64,000 nucleotides of DNA from Planktothrix sp. PCC 11201 (GTDB lineage: Bacteria > Cyanobacteriota > Cyanobacteriia > Cyanobacteriales > Microcoleaceae), in the NCBI RefSeq assembly GCF_900009135.1, contig NZ_LT797711.1, positions 323,505 through 387,504 of the forward strand, in the 5' to 3' direction. Under the pieces are notes generated by a model. That model saw only the letters and a list, made by a program, of their open reading frames with translations, searched no databases and was not told the DNA's origin. Shown here piece by piece: positions 54,745-63,656 of the stretch; position 1 is the first letter of the stretch, and each line of letters begins with the position of its first letter. A program made the translations under genes and the position numbers.

Positions 54745-56880
54745 ATGAATTTTTCTAGCAAAACTCCCTTTCGGTTTCAGCCTGCTGGCAAAATCCGATT
54801 AAAAACAGCTTTGGTATTTCCGTTTATTTTGCAGATTACAGTCGCCGTAGGATTAGTTGGTTATTTTTCCTTTAGAAATGGTCAACAAGCGGTGGAAAAT
54901 TTAGCCCAGCAGCTAATTCAAAGTGTTAGTGTGCGGATTGAAAATCATGTCCTAGGATATTTTAATAAATCTTTTCAAATTCTGCGAGTTACAGAAGATA
55001 ATGTTAAAGCGGGAAATTTAGATTTGAATGATTTTGAAGGGCTAAAACGGTATTTCTGGAATGTCGTGTTAGAGGGAGATTTAGAAAGTTATATTTTTTA
55101 CGGAAACGAACAGGGAGAATTTATTGGAGTTGAACATTTAGAAACGGGTAAAATCCAACTAAAAATTCGCACCCTTGAGACTGAACCCATGCGGGAGATT
55201 TACCGTTTAGATGACCAGGGAAATATAGCTGAATTTTTAAAACAAGCCGAATATGATCCCCGAAAACGACCTTGGTATCAAGTCGCAAAACAAGCTAAAA
55301 AACCAACTTGGAGTTCAATTTATCCCTTCTTTTCTCGTAAAAATACCGATACAGCATTAGGAATATCAGCAGTTTTACCTATGTTTGAATATGACCAAAA
55401 CTTGCAAGGAGTTTTATGTGTTAATATTACCTTATTAAGAATTACAGAATTTTTAAAAGCACTCTATATTAGTCCCCATGGACAGAGTTTTATTATTGAA
55501 CGTTCGGGAGATTTAGTTGTTAGTTCTAAGATTGAAAAACCCTTTAAAATTCGAGGGAAAGGCGAAGATGCAAAAATCGAGCGTTTTCCCGCAAATAAAA
55601 CCGAAGATATTACTATTCGGAATACTGCCAATGCCTTTCTGCAAAGGTTTGGTAGTTTTGTGGCGATTCAAAATAGTGAACAAGTCAAATTTCAACAGAA
55701 TGGGGAATGGTATTATGCTCAAATTTTACCGATTCAAGATCAAAAAGGACTCGATTGGTTAGTTGTGGTTGTTGTCCCCGAATCGGATTTTATGACAGAA
55801 ATTCAACGCAATACTCAAATTACTATTGGGTTGTGTTTAATTGCCTTGGGATGGGCTACGGGAATAGGAATTTTAACCGCCCGTTGGATTACAAAACCCA
55901 TTTTTAGACTGAATGAAGCTTCCCATAAATTGGCAAAAGGAGAATTAAATCAACTCGTGAAAGTCAGGGGCATTCAAGAGCTTGAAACTTTGGCAAATTC
56001 TTTTAATGGGATGGCGGAACAATTAAAAGAGTCTTTTGATACCTTAGAGGAAAAAGTCAAAGAACGTACCGGACAATTGGCGGAAGCTAATCAAGAAATT
56101 AGTACCTTAAATACTCGACTTAAAGCTGAAAATTTACGCATGGGTGCAGAACTCGATGTTTTACGAGAAATGCAGCAATTAATTCTTCCCAAACCCCAGG
56201 AATTAGAGGAAATTCAAGACTTAGATATTGTGGGATATATGGAACCTGCCGATGAAGTTGGGGGCGATTATTATGATATTTTAGCCACCCATGGAATTGT
56301 TACCATTGGCATTGGAGATGTTACGGGTCACGGACTAGAAAGCGGAATTTTAATGGTGATGATTCAAGCCGCAGTTCGGACATTAAAGGAAGTAGAAGAA
56401 CACAATCCCGTCAAATTCTTGAATACTTTAAACCGCATGATTTATTATAATATTCAACGAATGAATTCTGATAAAAATTTAACCTTAGCGATTTTAAATT
56501 ATGCCGAAGGTTTATTAAGTATTAGTGGACAACATGAGGAAATATTGATCGTGCGTCAAGGAGGAAATATTGAACGAATTGATACAATGGATTTAGGTTT
56601 TCCCATTGGTTTAGATGAAGATATAACTGAATTTATCAGTCATACTTTAATTACCTTAAATTCTGGAGATGGAGTGGTTTTATATACCGATGGTATTACT
56701 GAAGCCCAAAATAGCCAGAAAAAATTCTATGAATTGGAAAAACTTTGTATTATTATTAGTAAAAATTGGCATCAGAAAGCAGAAGCAATTAAAAATGCTG
56801 TGATTGAGGATGTAAAATCATTTATGGGTAAACAAAAGCAATTGGATGATATTACTTTATTAGTCATCAAAAAGAAATAA
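54745..56880 (+). CDS. Sensor phosphatase: dCache-HAMP-SpoIIE (PP2C), copy 1
   Basis: A 711-residue protein from the ATG at 54745. A membrane helix near the N-terminus (FPFILQITVAVGLVGYFSF), an extracellular dCache sensor (about 50-345, with YDPRKRPWYQVAKQ) and a second helix are followed by HAMP, a coiled coil and a SpoIIE/PP2C phosphatase. Metal-site motifs are VGGDYYD, IGDVTGHGLESG, LYTDGITEA and LDDITLL. It should dephosphorylate an STAS antagonist in response to an external ligand. A paralogue of equal N-terminal length is at 57708, and the STAS/kinase genes follow. Confidence 0.9.
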   Translation: MNFSSKTPFRFQPAGKIRLKTALVFPFILQITVAVGLVGYFSFRNGQQAVENLAQQLIQSVSVRIENHVLGYFNKSFQILRVTEDNVKAGNLDLNDFEGLKRYFWNVVLEGDLESYIFYGNEQGEFIGVEHLETGKIQLKIRTLETEPMREIYRLDDQGNIAEFLKQAEYDPRKRPWYQVAKQAKKPTWSSIYPFFSRKNTDTALGISAVLPMFEYDQNLQGVLCVNITLLRITEFLKALYISPHGQSFIIERSGDLVVSSKIEKPFKIRGKGEDAKIERFPANKTEDITIRNTANAFLQRFGSFVAIQNSEQVKFQQNGEWYYAQILPIQDQKGLDWLVVVVVPESDFMTEIQRNTQITIGLCLIALGWATGIGILTARWITKPIFRLNEASHKLAKGELNQLVKVRGIQELETLANSFNGMAEQLKESFDTLEEKVKERTGQLAEANQEISTLNTRLKAENLRMGAELDVLREMQQLILPKPQELEEIQDLDIVGYMEPADEVGGDYYDILATHGIVTIGIGDVTGHGLESGILMVMIQAAVRTLKEVEEHNPVKFLNTLNRMIYYNIQRMNSDKNLTLAILNYAEGLLSISGQHEEILIVRQGGNIERIDTMDLGFPIGLDEDITEFISHTLITLNSGDGVVLYTDGITEAQNSQKKFYELEKLCIIISKNWHQKAEAIKNAVIEDVKSFMGKQKQLDDITLLVIKKK

Positions 56881-56883
56881 CCC

Positions 56884-56921
56884 CGTTGTTGCGCCGTTGT
56901 TGCGCTTCAGCGCACTCTTAC
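56884..56921 (+). repeat. REP hairpin left of the RAYT gene
   Basis: GTTGTTGCGCC is followed by GTTGTTGCGC-TTCA-GCGCACTCTTA, with a TGCGC-TTCA-GCGCA hairpin at 56901-56914. It begins four bases after the phosphatase-1 stop codon and is in inverted orientation to the unit at 57627. Confidence 0.85.
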
Positions 56922-57022
56922 AACATAGTTTATAATAGAATGACCCAACTATTGTTGTGAAGCACTGAATTTTGGGGGTTAAAGCCTAACAACAATTTTA
57001 CTATAGATAATCACAGAAAAAA

Positions 57023-57616
57023 ATGTACGAGTATCGTAAACTCAACCCTGAACAACGGCAAAAATTAATAGAAGAACGCTTACAAAAGGGATATCCACGT
57101 CATAGTCCCCCCCATTTAATTGAAAATCAACCTTTTTATCTGTTAACAGCCGCTTGCTATGAACATCAACATCGTTTGCATACGGTCGCCCGTCGTCAAC
57201 CACTTTTTCAGGAGTTATCAGAAGTATTAATTCAGGAAGAAATTGAAATTATAGCTTGGGTAATTTTGCCCAATCATTATCATATTTTAACATCAACTGT
57301 TGATTTTCAATGGTTAGGTAAACAGTTAAGATTAATTCATGGGAGAACGGCCCATCAATGGAATTTAGAAGATCAGGTCAAAGGTAAATTGTGGTGTTGT
57401 TATAGCGATCGCGCTATTAGAAATAACCAACACTATTATCAAGTGATCAATTATATTCATTATAACCCGGTTAAACATGGCTTTACAGATTCCCCTTATT
57501 ATTGGGAAAATAGTAGTGTTCATAGATATTTAGAAGAAAAAGGGAGAGACTGGTTAAGAAATTGTTGGGTTGAATATCCTGTGCGAGATTATGGTCAAAA
57601 ATGGGATATTTGTTAA
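57023..57616 (+). CDS. REP-associated tyrosine transposase (RAYT, Y1_Tnp)
   Basis: A 197-residue HUH-type single-strand transposase. The histidine pair is in VILPNHYHIL (HxH) and the catalytic tyrosine region is QHYYQVINYIHYNPVKHG, as in RAYTs. The N-terminal ~30 residues (RKLNPEQRQKLIEERLQKGYPRHSPPH) and C-terminal WDLLRNCWVEYP-like extension are typical of the cyanobacterial group. REP hairpins in opposite orientation flank it (56884 and 57627), forming a REPtron. RAYTs are usually single-copy domesticated enzymes that cut and spread REPs. The gene appears intact. Confidence 0.88.
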   Translation: MYEYRKLNPEQRQKLIEERLQKGYPRHSPPHLIENQPFYLLTAACYEHQHRLHTVARRQPLFQELSEVLIQEEIEIIAWVILPNHYHILTSTVDFQWLGKQLRLIHGRTAHQWNLEDQVKGKLWCCYSDRAIRNNQHYYQVINYIHYNPVKHGFTDSPYYWENSSVHRYLEEKGRDWLRNCWVEYPVRDYGQKWDIC

Positions 57617-57626
57617 AAACCTGTTT

Positions 57627-57672
57627 AAGAGTGCGCTAAAGCGCAACAACGGCGCAACAACGGCGCAACAAC
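57627..57672 (-). repeat. REP hairpin right of the RAYT gene
   Basis: AAGAGTGCGC-TAAA-GCGCAACAAC (hairpin 57632-57645) is followed by two extra GGCGCAACAAC units. It mirrors the left REP including the doubled GTTGTTGCGCC head. It sits inside the leader of the second phosphatase gene. Confidence 0.85.
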
Positions 57673-57707
57673 AATGGATGATTTATTCCCCTTTGCAAAT
57701 AAAGCCT

Positions 57708-59822
57708 ATGTCCAATCAATTTCTCTATCCTTGGGTTAAACCATTGTTAAAAAAAGTTTCTCTGAGAAATCTGCTGATTTTTCCCTTTGTTTTCCAAATT
57801 TTTATCGCCGTTGGATTAGTCGGTTGGTTATCATTTCAAAATGGACAACAGGCGGTTAATGATTTAGCGAATCAACTCCAAAATGAGGTTAGCTATCGCA
57901 TTAGTCAAAAGTTAGATCATTATTTAGCATTGCCCATTCAGGTGAATGAAGTTAATGTTAATTTGCTCAATTTAGGAGTCTTGAATTTACAGGATTTGGA
58001 CAGTATTCGACGCCATTTTTGGAAGCAGATGAAAGTCTATCCTTCCCTGGGTTATTTTAACTTAGGTACTGTAGATAATCTGTTTCTTGGAGTCGGTCGA
58101 GAAGATGATGGAACCCTCTATGTAGAATTAATGAAACCAACGGATAATTTTTATTATAACCGTTATTTATTAAATGATCAAGGTGATCCGACAACCCGGA
58201 TTATCAGGGAGGAATATCTTTACAAAGAAGATAAATGGTATAGTGATGCAGTCGCTGCGGGAAAACCAATTTGGAGCAAAATTTATCAGTGGGGTGATCG
58301 CCCGGAAGTGATTTCTATTGCTTCTAGTTCTCCTATTTATGATCAACAAAAAAACTTAGTCGGAGTGATCGGAATTGATCTGATTTTGACCCAAATTAGT
58401 AATTTCTTAAAACAGTTAGAAGTGACTCCTTCGAGTAAAATTTTTATTGTAGAACGCAATGGTTTAATTGTTGCGAGTTCCAGTGATGAAAAACCCTATT
58501 TAGAAGTCAACGGAGAATCTAAACGGTTGAGTGCTTTTCAGAGCCGTGATCCCTTAATTAAAGCATCGAGTCAATATCTCCTAAACCGATTTAGCGATCT
58601 GAGTAAAATTCAAACAAAACAGAGTATCAATTTTCAATTAAATGGGGAAAATATTTTTGTTCGGGTGCATCCTTGGCAAGATCAATTTGGCTTAAATTGG
58701 TTGATTGTGGTTGCCGTTCCTGAGTCAGATTTTATGAAAGAAATTGATAGGAATACCCGCAGAACTATTCTATTATGTTTAGTAGCATTAGCGATCGCAA
58801 CCGGGATGGGAATTTTAATTGCCCATTGGATTACTGAACCGATTTTGAGATTAAATCGAGCTTCTCAAAAAATCACAACTGGGGACTTAAATCAAGTCGT
58901 TAAAGTTAAACGAATTATTGAACTGAGAGAACTGGCTAATTCTTTTAATAAAATGGCGGATCAACTTCAAGATTCCTTTGAAAATTTAGAACAAAAAGTT
59001 ATAGAAAGAACGGCGGAATTAGCCTCTGCCCATGCTCAGATTTTAGTCTTGAATCAACGGTTAAAAGCGGACAACTATCGGATGAGTGGCGAACTAGATT
59101 TACTCAAAAGAATGCAACAGTTAATTCTACCCAAGGCTGAGGAATTAGCTTTAATTGAAGGATTAGAAATTGCGGTTTACATGGAACCTGCCTATGAAGT
59201 GGGAGGAGATTATTATGATGTTTTATATATGAATGATGTAGTTACTATTGGGATTGGAGATGTTACGGGTCATGGATTAGAAAGCGGAATTTTAATGGTA
59301 ATGACCCAGGCGGCAGTTCGAGTGCTTAAGGAAATTCAAGAACGTGACCCAGTAAAGTTTTTAAATATTTTGAACCGAGCAATTTATCGCAATGTTCAAC
59401 GCATGAATTCTGATAAAAATTTAACTTTATCAATTTTAAATTATAAAAATGGTCATCTGAGTATTAGTGGTCAGCATGAGGAAATATTAGTGGTGCGTCA
59501 TGGAGGAAAGGTTGAACGAATTAATACCGCAGATTTAGGTTTACCCATCGGTTTAGATGAGGATATTTCGGAATTTATTGGTCAAGTTATGGTTGAATTA
59601 AAAGTCGGAGATATTATTGTTCTTTATACCGATGGCATCACCGAAGCTAGAAATATCAAAAAAGCTCAATATGGTTTGGAAAGACTGTGTGCAGTTGTCG
59701 GTAAAAGTTGGGATAATTCGGCGGAGAAAGTTAAGCAGGATGTGATTGCGGATGTTAAACTATTTATGGGAGAACAAAAACAGCTTGATGATATTACCCT
59801 ACTGATTTTAAAGCAACGCTAA
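57708..59822 (+). CDS. Sensor phosphatase: dCache-HAMP-SpoIIE (PP2C), copy 2
   Basis: A 704-residue paralogue of the gene at 54745. The ATG at 57708 is chosen because it gives the same 27 residues before FPF as the first copy. In-frame starts back to 57570 would run through the REP and into the RAYT gene. The architecture is the same: helix, dCache (SYRISQKLDHYL to VVAVPESDF), helix, HAMP, coiled coil, SpoIIE with VGGDYYD, IGDVTGHGLESG, LYTDGITEA and LDDITLL. The sensor halves differ far more than the phosphatase halves, which suggests different ligands feeding one output. The kinase-like gene is 110 bp downstream. Confidence 0.9.
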   Translation: MSNQFLYPWVKPLLKKVSLRNLLIFPFVFQIFIAVGLVGWLSFQNGQQAVNDLANQLQNEVSYRISQKLDHYLALPIQVNEVNVNLLNLGVLNLQDLDSIRRHFWKQMKVYPSLGYFNLGTVDNLFLGVGREDDGTLYVELMKPTDNFYYNRYLLNDQGDPTTRIIREEYLYKEDKWYSDAVAAGKPIWSKIYQWGDRPEVISIASSSPIYDQQKNLVGVIGIDLILTQISNFLKQLEVTPSSKIFIVERNGLIVASSSDEKPYLEVNGESKRLSAFQSRDPLIKASSQYLLNRFSDLSKIQTKQSINFQLNGENIFVRVHPWQDQFGLNWLIVVAVPESDFMKEIDRNTRRTILLCLVALAIATGMGILIAHWITEPILRLNRASQKITTGDLNQVVKVKRIIELRELANSFNKMADQLQDSFENLEQKVIERTAELASAHAQILVLNQRLKADNYRMSGELDLLKRMQQLILPKAEELALIEGLEIAVYMEPAYEVGGDYYDVLYMNDVVTIGIGDVTGHGLESGILMVMTQAAVRVLKEIQERDPVKFLNILNRAIYRNVQRMNSDKNLTLSILNYKNGHLSISGQHEEILVVRHGGKVERINTADLGLPIGLDEDISEFIGQVMVELKVGDIIVLYTDGITEARNIKKAQYGLERLCAVVGKSWDNSAEKVKQDVIADVKLFMGEQKQLDDITLLILKQR

Positions 59823-59932
59823 CGGACATTATTAAGATAACACAAATTTTAGTTTTTATCAAGCAAAATCATGCTAGACTAGAGAAGGTGTTATTTCATA
59901 ATCTGATTTGTTCTACTAAAGGTTAAATCGTT

Positions 59933-60526
59933 ATGATCCAAATTTTCGGAGAATTTTTGCACCAATTTCCTCCCGATCATGATTCCTTAGAGTTGACCTT
60001 TACTCCCACATCCCGACCGATTAAACAGCGCTGGCGCAATAATCGATTATCGGCCCATTTTGTCGCCGATTACTTCTCATCCTTTTTACCCTTGGATGCC
60101 GATAATCCTACCAGGGAAAAACGGATTCAACAGGGAAAAGGAGCGGTGAGTTATGTCGCCAATGAGTTATTAGAAAATGCCATGAAATTTAATGATGAAA
60201 GTGTGAAATCTAAAATCAGATTTGGCATTCACTTTATTGAAGATGAACAGACGGTCACCGCCGCTATTTTTGCCACGAATTCAATTAGCTTAGAAGGAGC
60301 AAAAAAGTTTCAGGATTTTATTCAAGAATTATTGCATCAAGATCCAAATGAATTGTATTTTCATCAAGTTGAACGGAGTGTAGAAGATGACAGTGATAAC
60401 GCTTCCGGTTTGGGTTTACTGACGATGATTAATGATTATCAAGCGCAACTGGGTTGGAAATTTGAATCGATCTCCAATCAAGTGACTCTGGTTTTAGTGA
60501 CCACAATGGCTCAAGTAACCGTGTAG
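59933..60526 (+). CDS. Slr1861/SiaB-like ATP-binding (anti-sigma kinase-like) protein
   Basis: A 197-residue soluble protein with a GHKL-like fold: N-box VANELLENAMKFND, and a late glycine motif NASGLGLLTMINDYQAQLGW. The classical DxGxG box is not evident, as in the DUF6272/SiaB group. The context (two PP2C phosphatases before it, an STAS protein 38 bp after it) fits the kinase that phosphorylates the STAS antagonist in a partner-switching system such as Synechocystis icfG or Pseudomonas Sia. Kinase activity is inferred from context. Confidence 0.75.
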   Translation: MIQIFGEFLHQFPPDHDSLELTFTPTSRPIKQRWRNNRLSAHFVADYFSSFLPLDADNPTREKRIQQGKGAVSYVANELLENAMKFNDESVKSKIRFGIHFIEDEQTVTAAIFATNSISLEGAKKFQDFIQELLHQDPNELYFHQVERSVEDDSDNASGLGLLTMINDYQAQLGWKFESISNQVTLVLVTTMAQVTV

Positions 60527-60564
60527 AATTAATGTATTTGCAGAATCAGATAGAGGTAGAAAAA

Positions 60565-60918
60565 ATGGTAATCCAGGAAATTAAAGGTGAAGACCATATC
60601 GTTCAATACGATCCTGAATCCGTAACCATTTGTTTTCAAGGAGAACTCAGTTTAGGGGGGCCAATTGAATATAAACCGATTAAAGACTTACTCGAAGAAG
60701 TAACCGCCACGGAACCCACAATCATGACGCTGAATTTGAGAAGTCTATTATTTCTCAATAGTTCTGGGATTAGTTTATTGTCAAAGTTTGTTATGGGATT
60801 ACGCAAAAAACCCAATATTCAATTAATTATTTTAGGATCTAAAGAAGTAGCTTGGCAAGATAAATCTTTACAGAATTTAAAGAAGTTTTTGCCTAGTTTA
60901 GAGTTAAAAGTTGAATAG
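60565..60918 (+). CDS. STAS-domain antagonist of the phosphatase/kinase locus
   Basis: A 117-residue protein from the ATG at 60565, which follows GAGG by 8 nt. An ATG at 60532 is possible. Its STAS features include TICFQGELSLGGPIEYKPIKDLL and the phospho-acceptor loop LRSLLFLNSSGISLLSKF. The double serine after Asn is the likely phosphorylation site. As the last gene of the cluster it is the expected substrate of both phosphatases and the kinase-like protein. The final output (sigma factor, cyclase or other) is not encoded here. Confidence 0.85.
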   Translation: MVIQEIKGEDHIVQYDPESVTICFQGELSLGGPIEYKPIKDLLEEVTATEPTIMTLNLRSLLFLNSSGISLLSKFVMGLRKKPNIQLIILGSKEVAWQDKSLQNLKKFLPSLELKVE

Positions 60919-60940
60919 TTTTTTATTATGCCTGTATCAT

Positions 60941-61558
60941 TTAACCTTCTGTCATCAAACTGAATAATGCAGCTAAACCAAACCCAATAATTATAACTCC
61001 TGAAATCCGGTTAATCCATTGTAAAGTATGAGTGTTAATTCTATCCTGAAATAAACTAACCCCACTGACTAAGATAAACCACCATAATGCCGATCCTAAA
61101 AAGACTCCTAAAACCAGGGTTCCCGCATCCCAATAATTGTTTTTTATGCCTAAACCCAATCCAGCAAAAATAGCAATAAATGATAAAATAGTAATGGGAT
61201 TAGTAATCGTTAGAAAAAAGGTTGAAGCATAAGCACTGATCATTTTTTTCGATGGGTTTGCCACTGCTTGTGTGGGTTTTTCTGAGGCTATTTTAAATCC
61301 TAAATAACATAAAAATAATCCGCCCATTAGTTTTAATCCCATTTCTTGACTCACCAAATAATTAGAAATGATGGTCAATCCAAATCCAGCAATAAAGCCA
61401 TATAAGGCATCAGCAGTAGCAGCTCCTAGCCCGGTGAAAAATCCGGCCCAATACCCTTGAGACAAACAACGACGAATACACAAAATCCCGATTGGCCCAA
61501 CGGGGGCGGCAATGGAAAAACCAATGATTAAACCTTTAGCTAAAAAACTGATATCCAT
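60941..61558 (-). CDS. LysE family exporter
   Basis: About 205 residues from the ATG at 61558. A TTG at 61573 is also in frame. Six hydrophobic segments and the family signature GFSIAAPVGPIGILCIRRCLSQGY near the N-terminus identify a LysE/RhtB amino-acid or metabolite exporter. The NPITILSFIAIFAG motif in the middle is also typical. It is convergent with the STAS gene (22 bp apart). The substrate cannot be predicted. Confidence 0.88.
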   Translation of the reverse strand: MDISFLAKGLIIGFSIAAPVGPIGILCIRRCLSQGYWAGFFTGLGAATADALYGFIAGFGLTIISNYLVSQEMGLKLMGGLFLCYLGFKIASEKPTQAVANPSKKMISAYASTFFLTITNPITILSFIAIFAGLGLGIKNNYWDAGTLVLGVFLGSALWWFILVSGVSLFQDRINTHTLQWINRISGVIIIGFGLAALFSLMTEG

Positions 61559-61665
61559 AATCAATTTAAACAAAAAACTTAGATAGCCCTAAAGGGCTTA
61601 CTACTGTGTGTCTGTTTGTCTTATGATGATCAATAGGCAGAATAATAATAACTCAAAACGCAACC

Positions 61666-62403
61666 ATGATCACTAATAATACTTTGGTTTTAGCAACGGA
61701 TTTAGATGGGACATTTTTAGGGGGTTCTCCACAGGAAAAACAGGAATTTTATAACTATTTGCAGTCAAAACGCGATCGCCTATTATTAATTTTTGTCACA
61801 GGTCGTAGTTTAGAATTGACCCTGCGTTTATATGAAGAAAAAAACCTCATCATTCCCCGACCGGATTATATTATTGGAGACGTAGGAACAACCGTTTATG
61901 AGGGAAAAACCTTAAAACCCGTGGCTCAAGTGCAAAATTGGATTGCTGATATTTGGGGAAATTCCAGCGAATTTGCTACCAAAATATTAGTCGATGAACC
62001 GGGATTAACCTTACAACCCCTATCGCCTGAATATCGAGTTTCCTATTATTATAAACCCGATCAAAATCAAGATCGAATTGTTAAAAAAATTCAAGATGCC
62101 GGATTTGATTGTATTACCTCTGCCGATAAATATTTGGATATTTTACCTAAAGGTGTTGCTAAAGGTTCAACCTTGCTCAAATTAATGGATTTTCTAACAA
62201 TATCTCCCCATCAAGTGATTACATCCGGGGATTCCTTAAATGATTTATCTTTATTTGAAACCGGACTTAAAAGTATCGCAGTTGCCAACTCAGAATTAAA
62301 ATTATTTGAAAAAATTAAATCATTAAAAAATGTTTATTATAGTCAGTTTCCGGGAGTTACTGGAATTTGGGACGGAATTAAATATTATGATAAAACCTTC
62401 TAA
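61666..62403 (+). CDS. HAD phosphatase, sucrose-phosphatase (SPP) like
   Basis: A 245-residue HAD-IIB phosphatase with motifs ATDLDGTFLG, FVTGRS, a Lys in LPKGVAKGSTL and SGDSLNDLSLF. Length and the final FPGVTGIWDGIKYY segment match stand-alone cyanobacterial sucrose-6-phosphate phosphatases, which remove phosphate from the product of sucrose-phosphate synthase. Another sugar phosphate substrate is possible, since no sucrose-phosphate synthase is adjacent. gpsA begins 36 bp downstream, probably in one transcript. Confidence 0.75.
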   Translation: MITNNTLVLATDLDGTFLGGSPQEKQEFYNYLQSKRDRLLLIFVTGRSLELTLRLYEEKNLIIPRPDYIIGDVGTTVYEGKTLKPVAQVQNWIADIWGNSSEFATKILVDEPGLTLQPLSPEYRVSYYYKPDQNQDRIVKKIQDAGFDCITSADKYLDILPKGVAKGSTLLKLMDFLTISPHQVITSGDSLNDLSLFETGLKSIAVANSELKLFEKIKSLKNVYYSQFPGVTGIWDGIKYYDKTF

Positions 62404-62439
62404 GCTCCGATTGAGATTATAATTTAAGATTCTACCATT

Positions 62440-63387
62440 ATGGTTCACGTTCCTGTGTCCGATCACCCCTTAACCTTAGCCATTTTAGGTGCGGGAGCTT
62501 GGGGTTCTGCCCTAGCCAAATTAGCCCATTATAATGGTCATACTGTCCAGATATGGTCACGGCATTTGGGCAATTCCTTAGCCGAAAGTATCAACTCCAT
62601 CGATGTTTTAGTTTCTGCGATTTCGATGACAGGAGTTGCCGCCACTATTGAGCAACTGCAAACCCTAAAATTACCCGATAAAATCCCAATTGTCACCGCC
62701 ACTAAAGGTTTAGATCCCCATAGTACCCGTACTCCTTCCCAACTTTGGGGAATGGGGTTTTCTGACCATCCAATTGTGGTTTTATCCGGGCCGAATTTAT
62801 CCGCAGAAATTGAACAGGGTTTACCCGCCGCCACGGTGGTAGCTAGTGAAGATTTAGAGGCGGCAAAGATTGTACAACGGGTATTTGCTTCTAATCGATT
62901 TCGCGTTTATACCAGTTCCGATCCGATGGGAACAGAATTAGGAGGAACCCTAAAAAATGTAATTGCGATCGCGGCGGGGGTTTGCGATGGGTTACAGTTA
63001 GGAACCAATGCTAAATCCGCATTATTAACCCGTGCCTTAACCGAAATTATTAGAATTGGAACCCATTTAGGGGGGAAAACAGAAACGTTTTTTGGATTAT
63101 CTGGTTTAGGGGATATGTTAACCACTTGTAATAGTGCTTTAAGCCGTAATTATCGGGTGGGTTATGGATTAGCAGCAGGCAAAACCTTAGAACAAGTATT
63201 AACAGAATTAGGTAGTACAGCCGAAGGCGTAAATACCACTAATGTTTTAATTGAAATTGCCCACCGAGAACGGATTCCTATACCAATTTCCTGGCAGGTT
63301 TATCAGCTTTTAAATCATCAAATCACCCCAGAAAAAGCAGTAGAAGCCTTAATGGAAAGGGATTTAAAACCCGAATTCTATGGTTAG
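62440..63387 (+). CDS. gpsA: Glycerol-3-phosphate dehydrogenase [NAD(P)+]
   Basis: A 315-residue enzyme that reduces dihydroxyacetone phosphate to sn-glycerol 3-phosphate for lipid synthesis. The Rossmann motif is GAGAWGS (17-23), the catalytic lysine region is GTLKNVIAIAAGVCDGLQLG, and GLSGLGDMLTTC and STAEGVNT are standard. After WSRH the usual loop of about 20-25 residues (ENPRYLPG region) is missing and the chain goes straight to VLVSAISMTGV. This shortened form appears typical of cyanobacteria. Intact gene. Confidence 0.93.
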   Translation: MVHVPVSDHPLTLAILGAGAWGSALAKLAHYNGHTVQIWSRHLGNSLAESINSIDVLVSAISMTGVAATIEQLQTLKLPDKIPIVTATKGLDPHSTRTPSQLWGMGFSDHPIVVLSGPNLSAEIEQGLPAATVVASEDLEAAKIVQRVFASNRFRVYTSSDPMGTELGGTLKNVIAIAAGVCDGLQLGTNAKSALLTRALTEIIRIGTHLGGKTETFFGLSGLGDMLTTCNSALSRNYRVGYGLAAGKTLEQVLTELGSTAEGVNTTNVLIEIAHRERIPIPISWQVYQLLNHQITPEKAVEALMERDLKPEFYG

Positions 63388-63499
63388 AAGATCAGGGGAG
63401 AAACCCATGGGGTATCAGACCCAACACTCCACTCAAGAGTCGGGTTTAACCCAACACCGTTTGATTGTTAAAGATTTTTCTGCTAATCTCTATCTATAG

Positions 63500-63640
63500 A
63501 TAGAGGCACGATTAGAGGAGATTCCCATATATTGATAAGCGTACTGGGTGCAATCCTTTATTCCCTCTGGTTAGTCTGGTGGAAACGGAGAGTCAAGTCA
63601 ATCGAGTTATCGGTTGTGACTCTCTATTATTTTTTGGGGG
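63500..63640 (+). ncRNA. Candidate small RNA, possibly Yfr2-like
   Basis: The 269-bp gap after gpsA has no gene but shows ordered structure. A CTATCTATAGATAG palindrome is followed by a stem CTCTG...CGGAG whose loop holds GTCTGGTGGAAA, then a terminator hairpin. The GGTGGAAAC loop recalls the GGAAAC element of cyanobacterial Yfr2 RNAs. That resemblance is from memory. The 5' end is an estimate. Confidence 0.4.
63588..63635 (+). terminator. Intrinsic terminator between gpsA and the DUF3616 gene
   Basis: GAGAGTCA (63588-63595) pairs with TGACTCTC (63617-63624), with an inner TCGAGTTATCGG part, followed by TATTATTTTTT. It serves the + strand transcript of the candidate small RNA and/or gpsA. 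Confidence 0.7.
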
Positions 63641-63656
63641 GTTATTTTGTCTGAGT

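Noticed and set aside
57570-57707. N-terminal extension of the second phosphatase back to 57570
   Set aside because: It would overlap the RAYT gene and translate the REP hairpin. The ATG at 57708 gives an N-terminus of the same length as the paralogue.
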